Assembly: GCA_963169665.1 (NCBI GenBank)
Contig: CAUJET010000142.1
Span: forward strand, 37,780-101,779
Source: Actinomycetota bacterium
GTDB taxonomy: Bacteria; Actinomycetota; Acidimicrobiia; Acidimicrobiales; Ilumatobacteraceae
Direction: 5' to 3'
DNA: 64,000 nucleotides
Both the position numbers and the translations under genes were made by a program. Every line of letters begins with the position of its first letter. Position 1 is the first letter of the stretch. Below are positions 17,407-25,231 of the stretch, one piece after another. Under the pieces are notes generated by a model. That model was not told where the DNA came from, ran no database searches, and saw only the letters and a program-made list of their open reading frames with translations.

Positions 17407-18132
17407 TCACGGCAAGGCGACGATGGCCTCGTGCTCGAGGGTGGCGACGACGACGCCGTCCACCTCGATCGCCACATCGAGCACTGCACGCTCGCCGTGG
17501 GAGTCGAATCGCTCGACGACCACCGACCGGACGGTCGCGAGCGCACCGGCGTGGGCGAGTCCGTGATGGCGCACGATGCTGCGCGTGTGGATCCAGCTCC
17601 CCCGGGCGACCTCGGTGTGCACGACGTGATTGGCGAGCGCGGGCCAGACGGCGGGGTGCACCACGCCGAGGTCGGCGCACAGCCGGAGCGGGTCGCCCGC
17701 CCGGGTCCCGTAGTCGCTCCCCCATTCACCGACCAGCGGGATCTCCTTCACCGGGAGCGGCTCACCGCTCCGCATCGGCGCGGCCGACGCAGCACGACGG
17801 ACCGCGCGGAACGCGGCGCGCGGCTGGTCGGGTTCGTCGGTGATCGCGGCCACGAGTACGCCGTCTCCGTCGATCGTCGGCGTGCAGCGCACCACGTCGC
17901 CGTCGAACACCGGTCGCCGGAACCGCACCTCGCCTCCGCCTGATGCGATCCATGCCTCACCCCACGCCACCATCGGCGGGTGCGCGAGATAGGCGTAGGT
18001 GGTGACGCCCGCGACGAGCGCACGCGGAAACCCCGCCGCCTGTGCGCCGGCATCGGTGTGGATGGGATTGCGGGCGTGCTCGGGCAGGTTCTGGGCCACG
18101 ACGGCCCATGACTCGACGGCGTCGTGGTGCAT
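17407..18132 (-). CDS. MaoC-like double hot-dog protein (acyl dehydratase family)
   Basis: A 241-residue protein with two hot-dog halves. The N-terminal half carries ARNPIHTDAGAQAAGFPRAL, a good match to the hydratase-2 loop, but the catalytic aspartate that should lie five residues before the histidine is an alanine. It may therefore bind acyl-thioesters rather than hydrate them, or use another residue. The second half includes VVHPAVWPALANHVVH. The start at 18132 (MHHDAVE) is chosen because a TACACT -10 box lies 7 bases upstream and earlier in-frame codons would fall in the operator region. Divergent from a luciferase-like monooxygenase across a perfect inverted repeat. Confidence 0.8.
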   Translation of the reverse strand: MHHDAVESWAVVAQNLPEHARNPIHTDAGAQAAGFPRALVAGVTTYAYLAHPPMVAWGEAWIASGGGEVRFRRPVFDGDVVRCTPTIDGDGVLVAAITDEPDQPRAAFRAVRRAASAAPMRSGEPLPVKEIPLVGEWGSDYGTRAGDPLRLCADLGVVHPAVWPALANHVVHTEVARGSWIHTRSIVRHHGLAHAGALATVRSVVVERFDSHGERAVLDVAIEVDGVVVATLEHEAIVALP

Positions 18133-18139
18133 GGACGGA

Positions 18140-18145
18140 AGTGTA
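18140..18145 (-). promoter_or_regulatory. -10 box (TACACT) of the MaoC-like gene
   Basis: TACACT on the minus strand ends 7 bases before the ATG at 18130-18132. This suggests a leaderless transcript. Confidence 0.5.
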
Positions 18146-18158
18146 AACACACCGTGAA

Positions 18159-18183
18159 CCGATATTGATCGTGTCAATATCGG
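18159..18183. promoter_or_regulatory. Perfect 10-bp inverted repeat, probable operator
   Basis: CCGATATTGA, a 5-base spacer, then TCAATATCGG. The arms are perfectly complementary and A/T-rich in a GC-rich setting, placed between two divergent promoters. The minus-strand arm contains TTGACA. A dimeric repressor binding here could control both the MaoC-like gene and the monooxygenase; the XRE-cupin protein encoded at 19425 is one candidate. Confidence 0.7.
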
Positions 18184-18197
18184 CGGCGAGATCGTGG

Positions 18198-18203
18198 TAC
18201 GGT
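18198..18203 (+). promoter_or_regulatory. -10 box (TACGGT) of the luciferase-like gene
   Basis: TACGGT lies 15 bases after the inverted repeat and 44 bases before the ATG at 18248. It would give a short leader that includes the GGAGGG site at 18237-18242. Confidence 0.4.
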
Positions 18204-18247
18204 CGCGCTCAGCAGGCAGCACCCCAACAGCACCTCGGAGGGTCGAC

Positions 18248-19414
18248 ATGGGCATCAAGGTCGGAGCGTTCTTCTTCGGTGGCGTCGAGATGTCGGATGC
18301 GGGCGCCGGTGCGCCGAACCCGATGGATCGCCGCTACGACAACCAGACGTGCTGGGACGCGACGATGAAGTACATCGACGCCGGCATCGCCGCCGACCGC
18401 CTCGGCTTCGACAGCTTCTGGACCACCGAGCACCACTTCCAGTACGAGGGGTACGAGGTCATCCCCAACGGCCTGCTGATCTCCACCTGGATCGCCGCCA
18501 AGACCCAGAACGTCCGCCTCGGCGCGATGTTCAACGTCGTCCCCCAGTGGCATCCGCTGCGCCTCGCTGAGGACTTCGCCACGCTCCACAACCTGTCGGG
18601 CGGCCGCGGCATCCTCGGCGTCGGCCGCGGCACCGTGCCCCGCGAGATCCTCCACCTCAACAACGACCACATCTCGATCGGCTCGCACGACAATCCCGAT
18701 CAGGTGAGCGACGACGCCCGCAACCGCGAGTGGTTCGAGGAGGCGATGGAGGTCGTGCGCACCTCCCTCACGCAGGAGAGCTTCTCCTTCACCGGCAAGT
18801 ACTTCCAGTTGCCCGTGCCCGGCATCCCCGACCGCGGCAAGACCGTGACCGAGCTCACCCTCGTCCCACGCCCCATCCATCCGTTCGAGACCTGGCAGGC
18901 CGCCACCAGCCCGCCCACGGTGGAGTACTGCCCGGTGGTCGACCACGGTGCAGTGTTCTGGAACCAGCACCCCACGTTCATCAAGCGCATGTGGGATCGC
19001 TACGGCGAACTGCACGAGCAGACCCACGGCTCGAACCTCGCCCGCGGCGACAAGCGGATGCTCGTGGTGAGCACCCGCATCGAGGACACCCACGACGAGG
19101 CGATGCGCACGGCGCGCAACGGCCACGACGAGTTCTGGAAGTTCCTCGGCCCCTACGGCTGGAGCCGTGGCTACATGGGCCCCGACGGCAAGCCGGTCGG
19201 CCCGGGCCTCATCCCCACGCTCGAGGAATCGATGGAGCAGAAGACCATCCTCGTCGGCACCGCCGAGGAGGTGGCCGCCGACATCCAGATGTACCGCGAC
19301 CTGCTCGGCTGCGACTACATCACCATCTTCCCGCACCTCGTGGGCGATCCGTACTCGAAGGCGGTCGAGCAGATGGAGCGGTTCATGACCGAGGTGCTCC
19401 CGCTGGTGTCGTGA
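18248..19414 (+). CDS. Luciferase-like (LLM class) flavin-dependent monooxygenase
   Basis: A 388-residue member of the bacterial luciferase/F420-dependent superfamily. Family marks are DRLGFDSFWTTEHHF near residue 57, TQNVRLGAMFNVVPQWHPLRLAEDFATL, and LSGGRGILGVGRGTVPREI; the C-terminal GTAEEVAADIQMYRDLLGCDYI helix region is also typical. FMNH2 or F420H2 would be the cofactor. The ATG at 18248 has a strong GGAGGG site 5 bases upstream. Divergent from the MaoC-like gene and 10 bases ahead of the XRE-cupin regulator, so the three probably form one regulated unit for oxidation of an organic acid or thioester (inference). Confidence 0.87.
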   Translation: MGIKVGAFFFGGVEMSDAGAGAPNPMDRRYDNQTCWDATMKYIDAGIAADRLGFDSFWTTEHHFQYEGYEVIPNGLLISTWIAAKTQNVRLGAMFNVVPQWHPLRLAEDFATLHNLSGGRGILGVGRGTVPREILHLNNDHISIGSHDNPDQVSDDARNREWFEEAMEVVRTSLTQESFSFTGKYFQLPVPGIPDRGKTVTELTLVPRPIHPFETWQAATSPPTVEYCPVVDHGAVFWNQHPTFIKRMWDRYGELHEQTHGSNLARGDKRMLVVSTRIEDTHDEAMRTARNGHDEFWKFLGPYGWSRGYMGPDGKPVGPGLIPTLEESMEQKTILVGTAEEVAADIQMYRDLLGCDYITIFPHLVGDPYSKAVEQMERFMTEVLPLVS

Positions 19415-19424
19415 GCGGTCGATC

Positions 19425-19997
19425 GTGACCGTCGCTCCAGCGAGCACCACCTCCACGGGCGACGCTCGTCAGTTGGGTGCGGCGATCCGACGTCGCCGCC
19501 TCGACGCCGGTCTCACCCTCGTCCAACTCGCGGCGAAGGCGGAGCTGTCGCAACCGTTCCTGTCGCAGGTGGAGAACGACCGAGCCCAGCCGTCGATGGA
19601 GTCGCTGTTGCGCATCGCCCGAGCGCTCGACACCACACCGCAGTTGCTGTTCGATCCACCGGCGGATCACGACGCGCCGCTCACCGTCGTACGTGCCGGT
19701 GACGACGCTGGTGTCCCCGCCTATCGGCCCCTGGTCGCCGGCGACGCGCCGTTCCACGTCGTCGAATTCACCGATCTCCCGCGCGAGTTCGTCGACGCCT
19801 GGACCCACGAGGGGTTCGAGGCCGCGTACGTGGTGAGCGGCGAGGTGGAGATCGACGTGAACGGCACGATCACCCGGCTCGCCGCAGGCGACTCGGTGAG
19901 CTACGACGCGCGCCTGCCCCATCGCCACCGAACGGTGAGCCGTCGTCCGGCCCGCCTGCTGCTGATCGAGACCAGCACGCGACACCCGCACCTGTAG
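19425..19997 (+). CDS. XRE-family regulator with C-terminal cupin domain
   Basis: A 190-residue regulator. The HTH_3 domain covers about residues 15-70 (LGAAIRRRRLDAGLTLVQLA...SQPFLSQVENDRAQPSMESLLRIARALD) and the cupin domain about 115-185 (EAAYVVSGEVEIDVNGTITRLAAGDSVSYDARLPHRH). Proteins with this layout usually sense a small ligand in the cupin barrel and repress nearby catabolic genes. GTG start 10 bases after the monooxygenase stop, so probably co-transcribed with it. The inverted repeat at 18159-18183 is a plausible target. Confidence 0.88.
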   Translation: MTVAPASTTSTGDARQLGAAIRRRRLDAGLTLVQLAAKAELSQPFLSQVENDRAQPSMESLLRIARALDTTPQLLFDPPADHDAPLTVVRAGDDAGVPAYRPLVAGDAPFHVVEFTDLPREFVDAWTHEGFEAAYVVSGEVEIDVNGTITRLAAGDSVSYDARLPHRHRTVSRRPARLLLIETSTRHPHL

Positions 19998-20021
19998 CCG
20001 GCCGCGACCGACATCGACGGG

Positions 20022-20921
20022 TCAGCCCGCGGCGCGCTTGCGCGGGTCGTGCGGGAACGCCCGCGCCGCGATCACCTTCGCCGACACCACATCGGCGCGC
20101 TCCACCACGTCGTCGAGGCGATCGCCGAGTGCCGTCACGAGCGAGTCCTGCGACCGGTCGGTCGCGACCTCGATCTCGTCACGCACCCGCCGTCCCTCGA
20201 TGGTGAGCGCGCCGTCGTCGAGCCAGCCGCGCTCGTGCATCTGCGCGGTCGCCCGATCGACGGCGCCGGGTAGGCAACCGCGCGTCGCGCTGTACTCGCC
20301 CGGTGCGTAGCCGAGCCACATCTCCGTGAGCACGTTGATCGTCACCATGTCGAGCCCGGTCGCGACGCACGCACCGAGGTGCCCGTCGCCGCGGTGCTCG
20401 CGCACCAACTCAGCGGCGCGCCACAACCGACCGTGCGGCGTCGACGGCATCGGCAGCTCGCGCAAGCCGCTGAACAACGGCCGACCGAGGCCGTCGATGG
20501 TTCCGATCGCCGCCAGGATCGGTGCCGAGATCGCCTCGGCGGTCTCGGCGGTGACGAGCTGTTCGAGGCTCTCGGTCGCTCCCTGTTCACGCGCGGCGAG
20601 CACGTCGTCGCGACTGCACTGCGACGCGCCGTGCAGGTACACCCGACCGAGCAACGCCGGCTCGAACACGCCGAACGTCGCCACCACGGCCGCAGCACTC
20701 GGCTGACCGAGGGCCGCGGCACGACCCCACACGTAGCCATCGAAGAATCCGAGCCCGAGCGCTTGCACCCGCTCGGCCGCCTGGCGGGACCACCAGCCCT
20801 GGGTGGCGATCGGTTCCACTGCGTCGCGCAGGCGGCGTGCCGGCGACGTGGGCAGCGTGGGCGCTGGGATCGGCATGGCCGGCGGCTCGATGAACGCGGC
20901 AACGATGTCGTCGTAACTCAT
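20022..20921 (-). CDS. SCO6745-family helix-turn-helix-like protein
   Basis: A 299-residue protein matching the actinobacterial SCO6745 family, whose function is not established. It begins ARRLRDAVEPIATQGWWSRQAAERVQALGLGFFDGYVWGRAAALG and has the family's VVATFGVFEPALLGRVY region; the C-terminal third (DRATAQMHERGWLDDGALTIEGRRVRDEIEVATDRS) resembles a MarR-type winged helix. The start at 20921 has GGAAGGA 7 bases upstream. Divergent from the KAS III gene with 93 bases between. It ends in a lysine/arginine-containing tail. Confidence 0.78.
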   Translation of the reverse strand: MSYDDIVAAFIEPPAMPIPAPTLPTSPARRLRDAVEPIATQGWWSRQAAERVQALGLGFFDGYVWGRAAALGQPSAAAVVATFGVFEPALLGRVYLHGASQCSRDDVLAAREQGATESLEQLVTAETAEAISAPILAAIGTIDGLGRPLFSGLRELPMPSTPHGRLWRAAELVREHRGDGHLGACVATGLDMVTINVLTEMWLGYAPGEYSATRGCLPGAVDRATAQMHERGWLDDGALTIEGRRVRDEIEVATDRSQDSLVTALGDRLDDVVERADVVSAKVIAARAFPHDPRKRAAG

Positions 20922-21014
20922 GCGCCGATCCTTCCAGGCGCGGCCGCGCCTCGGCGGCACGATGGCACGACCACGTGAGCCGCAGGACACCGCATCGGCA
21001 ATACTCGTCCCCGC

Positions 21015-22163
21015 ATGATCGCTCGCCCCACCGCCCCCGACATCGTCATCACCGGCACCGGGTTGGCGCATCCGCCGCACACGGTGTCCAACGCCGAACT
21101 CGTGGTGTCGCTCACCGAGGCGGTCACGATCTGGAACGAGGCCAACGCCGACGCGATCGAGCGCGGCGACCTGACGGCCCGGGCGGTGCCCGACGAGGAG
21201 TTCATCCTGAAGGCCTCGGGCATCCGGTCGCGCTACGTGATGGAGAAGGAGGGCGTACTCGATCCGAGCCGCATGCGCCCCCTGCTCGAGCAGCGTTCGG
21301 AGGAGCAGCTCGGCATCCAGGCCGAGATGGCGGTCCCGGCCGTGATGGATGCGCTCGCCAAAGCGGGCAGGGTGCCCGCCGACGTCGACGCGATCATCGT
21401 CGGCTGCTCCAACCTGCAGCGCGCCTACCCGGCCGTGTCGATCGAACTCCAGGATGCGATCGGCGCCGGCGGCTGGGCGTACGACATGAACGTGGCGTGC
21501 AGTTCGGCGACGTTCTCGATGCAGGCGGCTGCCGATGCGCTGCGCAGCGGCACGGCGAACTGCGTGGTCGTCGTGAATCCCGAGATCACCTCGGGCCACA
21601 ACAACTTCGAGCTGCGCGACTTCCACTTCATCTTCGGCGACGCATGCACCGCCGTGGTGATGGAACGCGCCGACGACGCCGTCGTCGACGACACCTGGGA
21701 GGTGCTCGGCACCAAGCTCGCCACGCAGTTCTCGAACAACATCCGCAACGACTTCGGCTTCCTGAACTCGAGCGAGGCCCGACCCGGCGTCGACCGCGAC
21801 CCGCACGAGCTGATCTTCCGCCAGCGCGGTCAGCAGGTGTTCAAGGAGGTGTGCCCGATGGTGTCGGCACACATCAAGGACCACCTCGCCGCACTCGACC
21901 TCGACGCACAGCAGGTGCGCCGGTTCTGGCTGCACCAGGCGAACCTGAAGATGAACCAGCTGATCGCGAAGGGCGTGCTCGGCCGGGTGCCCGACGAGAA
22001 CGAGGCGCCGGTGGTGCTCGACGAGTTCGCCAACACCAGCTCGGCCGGATCGGTGATCGCGTTCCACCGTCACCGCGACGATCTCGCCGCCGGCGACCTC
22101 GGTGTGATCTGCAGCTTCGGCGCCGGCTACAGCGTCGGCAGCATCATCGTCCGCAAGCGCTGA
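21015..22163 (+). CDS. Beta-ketoacyl-ACP synthase III-like enzyme
   Basis: A 382-residue thiolase-fold condensing enzyme of the KAS III group. The Cys-His-Asn triad is intact: C162 in NVACSSATF, H307 in WLHQANLKMN, N340 in EFANTSSAGS. It is longer than housekeeping FabH (about 320 residues) because of an N-terminal insertion around residues 33-75, as in the FabH-like group that uses medium-chain acyl-CoA. FabD, AcpP and FabF are not nearby, so this is probably an accessory or specialised priming enzyme. An AATACT box lies just upstream of the ATG, making a leaderless transcript possible. Confidence 0.87.
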   Translation: MIARPTAPDIVITGTGLAHPPHTVSNAELVVSLTEAVTIWNEANADAIERGDLTARAVPDEEFILKASGIRSRYVMEKEGVLDPSRMRPLLEQRSEEQLGIQAEMAVPAVMDALAKAGRVPADVDAIIVGCSNLQRAYPAVSIELQDAIGAGGWAYDMNVACSSATFSMQAAADALRSGTANCVVVVNPEITSGHNNFELRDFHFIFGDACTAVVMERADDAVVDDTWEVLGTKLATQFSNNIRNDFGFLNSSEARPGVDRDPHELIFRQRGQQVFKEVCPMVSAHIKDHLAALDLDAQQVRRFWLHQANLKMNQLIAKGVLGRVPDENEAPVVLDEFANTSSAGSVIAFHRHRDDLAAGDLGVICSFGAGYSVGSIIVRKR

Positions 22164-22194
22164 CCCTCGCAGCGACGAGCAGCGACGCAACCGC

Positions 22195-22632
22195 TCAGTC
22201 GGCGTTGCGCATCATCTCCGCCATGCGCTCGAGCGCCGGCATCAGCACCTCGCGGTAGCGGAGCTGCACCCCCGATTCGTCCATCGCCTGCGTCATGCAG
22301 TCGACCCACATGTCGCGCGCGGCGGCACCGATCGTGAACGGTTGGTGTGCGTGACTGATGCACGGCGACCCGTGACGTTCCACGAACAGCGGCGGCCCAC
22401 CGAGCCACCCCGAGAGGTACTCGAAGAGGCTGACCCGCATCGGCCCGAGATCTGGCTGGTGCATACGTCGCAGCGGCCCGTAGGCGGGGTCGCTGTCCAT
22501 CACGTCGTAGAACGTGTCGACGAGCCGGCGGATGCCGGCCTCGCCGCCGAGCAGTTCGTAGATGGTGTGGTCGGCCAGTTCGGCCGCGACCTGGGCGCGC
22601 CGCGCCCCGATCGCCGTGTCGTCGATGCTCAC
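22195..22632 (-). CDS. Group II truncated hemoglobin
   Basis: A 145-residue 2-on-2 globin. Visible marks are TIYELLGGEAGIRRLVDTFYDVM (helices A-B with the B10 tyrosine), SLFEYLSGWLGGPPLFVERHGSP (E-F region), and the TrpG8 in DMWVDCM, characteristic of group II (trHbO). Such proteins bind O2 or NO and may pass oxygen to partner enzymes. GTG start with GGAGGGG just upstream. It lies 24 bases downstream of the Rieske oxygenase on the same strand, so the two are very likely co-transcribed. Confidence 0.88.
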   Translation of the reverse strand: MSIDDTAIGARRAQVAAELADHTIYELLGGEAGIRRLVDTFYDVMDSDPAYGPLRRMHQPDLGPMRVSLFEYLSGWLGGPPLFVERHGSPCISHAHQPFTIGAAARDMWVDCMTQAMDESGVQLRYREVLMPALERMAEMMRNAD

Positions 22633-22656
22633 GGTCCCCTCCGGGGGGTGACGGGC

Positions 22657-23832
22657 TCAGCTCTGGATGAGCTGTGCCATCTGCTCGTGGTAGTGCGCGA
22701 TCTTGCACTCGCGCTCGTTCAGGATGTGCTCGGTGTACGCGCTCGACCGCTTGGTGCGCTTCAGCTGCTCGTAGATGCCGATGTCCTCACCGACGACGAC
22801 CTTGAGGCCCTCCCAGTGCTTCAGCATGCGCTGGTAGTACTTCTCGTACTCCGGGTCGTTGCGATCGCCCGGGTAGATGAGCTGCCAGGTGAGGAACTTG
22901 GTGCGGTCGACGTCGATCGGGATCGGGTTGAACACCTGGATGTGCTCGGGGTTGCAGTTGAACACCGTGTTCGGGAACACCACGTAGTGGCAGATCGCGT
23001 ACTTGTGGTGGTCCGGGTCCTGGGCGAGCTGGTCGCGGTACTCGGAGCGAGGGACGAAGCACATGTAGTTGGTGGGCTGCGGACCCTGCTCGGTGTGGAG
23101 TTCACGGTCGAGGATGTGGAACGACGTGTCGCGGGCCGACTTCACGAACTCCGGCGAGACATGGTGCAACTCGATCGTGTGGTAGATCTCGTTGAACCCG
23201 TCGACGATGGCCTTGTAGCTCACGGGCACGTCCCACTCGAGCACCTCGTGCAGGACCATGTCCTCCATCTTGAACTGCCCGAGGTCCGCCGTGATCTCGG
23301 TGCCGATCCAGTCGAGCAGCGGGATGCACTTGCCGGGGCCGGCCATGTTGATCCACACGAAGCCGCCCCATTCGTCGGCGGCCACCGCTGGTGCGCGCAC
23401 GTCGCGGAGGTGCTCCTCGTTGAAGTCCTGCCGCTCCGGCAGACCGACGAGCTTGCCGGTCGTGTCGTACACCCACCCGTGGTACGGGCAGGTGAACCGG
23501 CGGGCACCGCAGCCGCTCCACTCGGGCACGAACGACGGGCCGCGGTGCATGCACACGTTGTGGAACGCGGCCACGGAGCCGTCGGGCTGGCGGGTCATGA
23601 CCACGGTCTCGCCGTGGCCCTCGAAGCTGTGCCAGTCGCCGGGGTTCTTCAGCTGCTCCGACCGGGCGGCGATGATCCAACTCTTGGTGAGCACCTTCTC
23701 CCGCTCGAGCTCGAACTGGACCGGGTCGGTGTAGCAGTTGCGGCTCATCTTGGACGGGCCGTAGTCGGGGACGTTCTTGATCCCGGGACCCAGACGAACC
23801 GGAACGTCTCCGCGTGATGCGACGTGAACCAT
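22657..23832 (-). CDS. Rieske non-heme iron oxygenase, alpha subunit
   Basis: A 391-residue ring-hydroxylating-type oxygenase. The Rieske [2Fe-2S] ligands are C94/H96 (CMHRG) and C115/H118 (CPYHGW). The mononuclear iron site is in GFNEIYHTIELHHV, with H218 and H223 as ligands. No beta subunit or reductase gene is adjacent, so electrons must come from elsewhere. Members of this family hydroxylate aromatic compounds or demethylate quaternary amines; the nearby methylamine-type enzymes make the latter possible, but nothing here decides it. AGGGGG precedes the ATG. The promoter region shared with the divergent TetR gene carries a palindromic operator. Confidence 0.87.
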   Translation of the reverse strand: MVHVASRGDVPVRLGPGIKNVPDYGPSKMSRNCYTDPVQFELEREKVLTKSWIIAARSEQLKNPGDWHSFEGHGETVVMTRQPDGSVAAFHNVCMHRGPSFVPEWSGCGARRFTCPYHGWVYDTTGKLVGLPERQDFNEEHLRDVRAPAVAADEWGGFVWINMAGPGKCIPLLDWIGTEITADLGQFKMEDMVLHEVLEWDVPVSYKAIVDGFNEIYHTIELHHVSPEFVKSARDTSFHILDRELHTEQGPQPTNYMCFVPRSEYRDQLAQDPDHHKYAICHYVVFPNTVFNCNPEHIQVFNPIPIDVDRTKFLTWQLIYPGDRNDPEYEKYYQRMLKHWEGLKVVVGEDIGIYEQLKRTKRSSAYTEHILNERECKIAHYHEQMAQLIQS

Positions 23833-23922
23833 TGGCAGTACCCCCTAGCCAGAAACGGACGTGTCCGACCTGCGGCGCCACCGGCAGGACCGGATGGGTG
23901 TGGCGATACGAGTCGAAGTAGA

Positions 23923-23944
23923 ACGAATGTTATACAACGTTCGT
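23923..23944. promoter_or_regulatory. 22-bp imperfect palindrome, probable TetR operator
   Basis: The sequence has the form ACGAAyGTTrTAyAACrTTCGT; 18 of 22 positions are self-complementary. It sits between the divergent Rieske and TetR genes, just 2 bases before the TetR -10 box, and itself contains TATAAC on the minus strand, a likely -10 for the Rieske gene. Size, symmetry and place are those of a TetR autoregulatory site. Confidence 0.75.
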
Positions 23945-23946
23945 AC

Positions 23947-23952
23947 TAGGAT
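23947..23952 (+). promoter_or_regulatory. -10 box (TAGGAT) of the second TetR gene
   Basis: TAGGAT ends 9 bases before the ATG at 23962, directly beside the palindrome. A weak AAGGA lies between, so the mRNA is leaderless or nearly so. Confidence 0.55.
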
Positions 23953-23961
23953 CAAGGACGT

Positions 23962-24525
23962 ATGCCGAAGTTCGTGGACGTCGAGGAACGCCGTGTCGAG
24001 CTCACCGACGCCGCCGCCCGCCTGATCGCCCGCGCCGGCATCGGGGCCGCGACGATGCGCGAGGTCGCCGCCGAGGCCGGTCTCAGCACGGGCAGCCTCA
24101 CCCATTACTTCGCCGACAAGCGCGAGCTCCTGCTGTGCACGTTCCAGGCCTCCCTGTCGGGCCGCCGTTCACAGCGCAGCACGCGAGGACAGGACGCCGC
24201 GTCGCAGCTGCGCGCCACGCTCGAGGGTGCGCTGCCGGTCGACGACGATCGACGTCGGCACTGGATGGTCACGGTCGCGTTCTGCGCCCAGGCTGCGGGT
24301 GACGACGAGCTCGCCGATGCGCAACGCGACGCGTACCGCGAGTTCCGCGGGCACGTCGCCCGGCAGGTCGAACGAGCGGGCATCGCCGACGGCGACCGCG
24401 CGGTCGTCGTCGCCGAGCGCTTCATCGCCGCCGTCGACGGCGTGGCGATCCAGGCACTGTTCGACCCCGAGTCGTGGCCCGCCGAGCGCCAGCTCGCGGC
24501 GCTCGACGACCTCCTGCGCGCCTGA
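23962..24525 (+). CDS. TetR-family regulator of the Rieske/globin operon
   Basis: A 187-residue TetR protein. The DNA-binding part is ERRVELTDAAARLIARAGIGAATMREVAAEAGLSTGSLTHYFADKRELL (residues about 7-55); the rest is a helical ligand domain with a BetI-like C-terminus. It is divergent from the Rieske oxygenase with a palindromic operator between, the classical layout for a ligand-released repressor controlling its neighbour and itself. Inducer unknown. Its 3' end faces coaE copy 1 with a 28-base gap. Confidence 0.88.
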   Translation: MPKFVDVEERRVELTDAAARLIARAGIGAATMREVAAEAGLSTGSLTHYFADKRELLLCTFQASLSGRRSQRSTRGQDAASQLRATLEGALPVDDDRRRHWMVTVAFCAQAAGDDELADAQRDAYREFRGHVARQVERAGIADGDRAVVVAERFIAAVDGVAIQALFDPESWPAERQLAALDDLLRA

Positions 24526-24553
24526 CGGCCGGCGCCCGCAACGCGTCTCGGCC

Positions 24554-25165
24554 TCAGGTTCCGCCCCACGAGACGATCGTCGACCACAGCTGGTCGACGC
24601 GAGTGACGAGCTGGTCGAGGTCGCCAACGTTGGCGATCACGGCATCGGCCACCTCGCGGCGTTGCTCGTCGGTCGCCTGCGACGAGATGCGGGCACGCAC
24701 GTCGGCCTCGGCCATGCCGCGTTGCACCGCTCGTTCGACTCGCAGCTCCTCGGGGGCCTCCACCACGATCACCCGCGTGTACGAGTGCGCCGGGTCGCTG
24801 CGGCCGAGGTTGCTCTCCACGAGGATCGCCATGTCGAGTACCACGATCGAGTCGTCGGGGAGTTCGTCGAGCCGATCGGCCATCTCGGCGTTGATGGCCG
24901 GGTGGCTGATGGCGGTGAGCCGGGCGAGTGCATCTGGCCGCCCGAAAGCAGCCCGTGCGAGCGCAGCTCGGTCGATGTGGCCGTCGGCGTCGGCGATGCC
25001 GTCGCCGAACTCGGCGATCACTGCCGCCTCCGCTCGCCCGCCGGGAGCGATCACCACACGCCCGAGCGCGTCGACGTCGATGACGGCGGCGCCGCGGTCG
25101 CCGAGCATCGCGGCGACGGTCGACTTCCCCGATCCGATCCCGCCGGTGAGTCCGATGATGAGCAT
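24554..25165 (-). CDS. coaE: Dephospho-CoA kinase, copy 1
   Basis: A 203-residue P-loop kinase for the last step of coenzyme A synthesis. GLTGGIGSGKS at residues 5-15 is the Walker A of CoaE; IDVDALGRVVIAPG, SHPAIN and the lid-like QRGMAEADVRARISSQATDEQRR follow the family. The usual DIPLLFE-type motif is DMAILVE here, with the proline replaced. A second, more typical coaE lies at 59578-60225 next to uvrB. A TACGCT -10 box is 6 bases before the ATG. This copy may be a paralogue with altered role, or the two may be redundant. Confidence 0.85.
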   Translation of the reverse strand: MLIIGLTGGIGSGKSTVAAMLGDRGAAVIDVDALGRVVIAPGGRAEAAVIAEFGDGIADADGHIDRAALARAAFGRPDALARLTAISHPAINAEMADRLDELPDDSIVVLDMAILVESNLGRSDPAHSYTRVIVVEAPEELRVERAVQRGMAEADVRARISSQATDEQRREVADAVIANVGDLDQLVTRVDQLWSTIVSWGGT

Positions 25166-25171
25166 CGCGGC

Positions 25172-25177
25172 AGCGTA
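25172..25177 (-). promoter_or_regulatory. -10 box (TACGCT) of coaE copy 1
   Basis: TACGCT on the minus strand ends 6 bases before the ATG at 25163-25165, as in the other leaderless genes of the window. Confidence 0.5.
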
Positions 25178-25231
25178 GGCAACTCGGCGCACCGGTGGGC
25201 ATGTCGCCCGGGCACCGGCAAGAATCGGGCG

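Noticed and set aside
15238..17943. A 901-codon plus-strand open frame opposite the beta-CASP and MaoC-like genes
   Set aside because: Shadow of the opposite strand; spans two genuine genes and their intergenic region without domain content.
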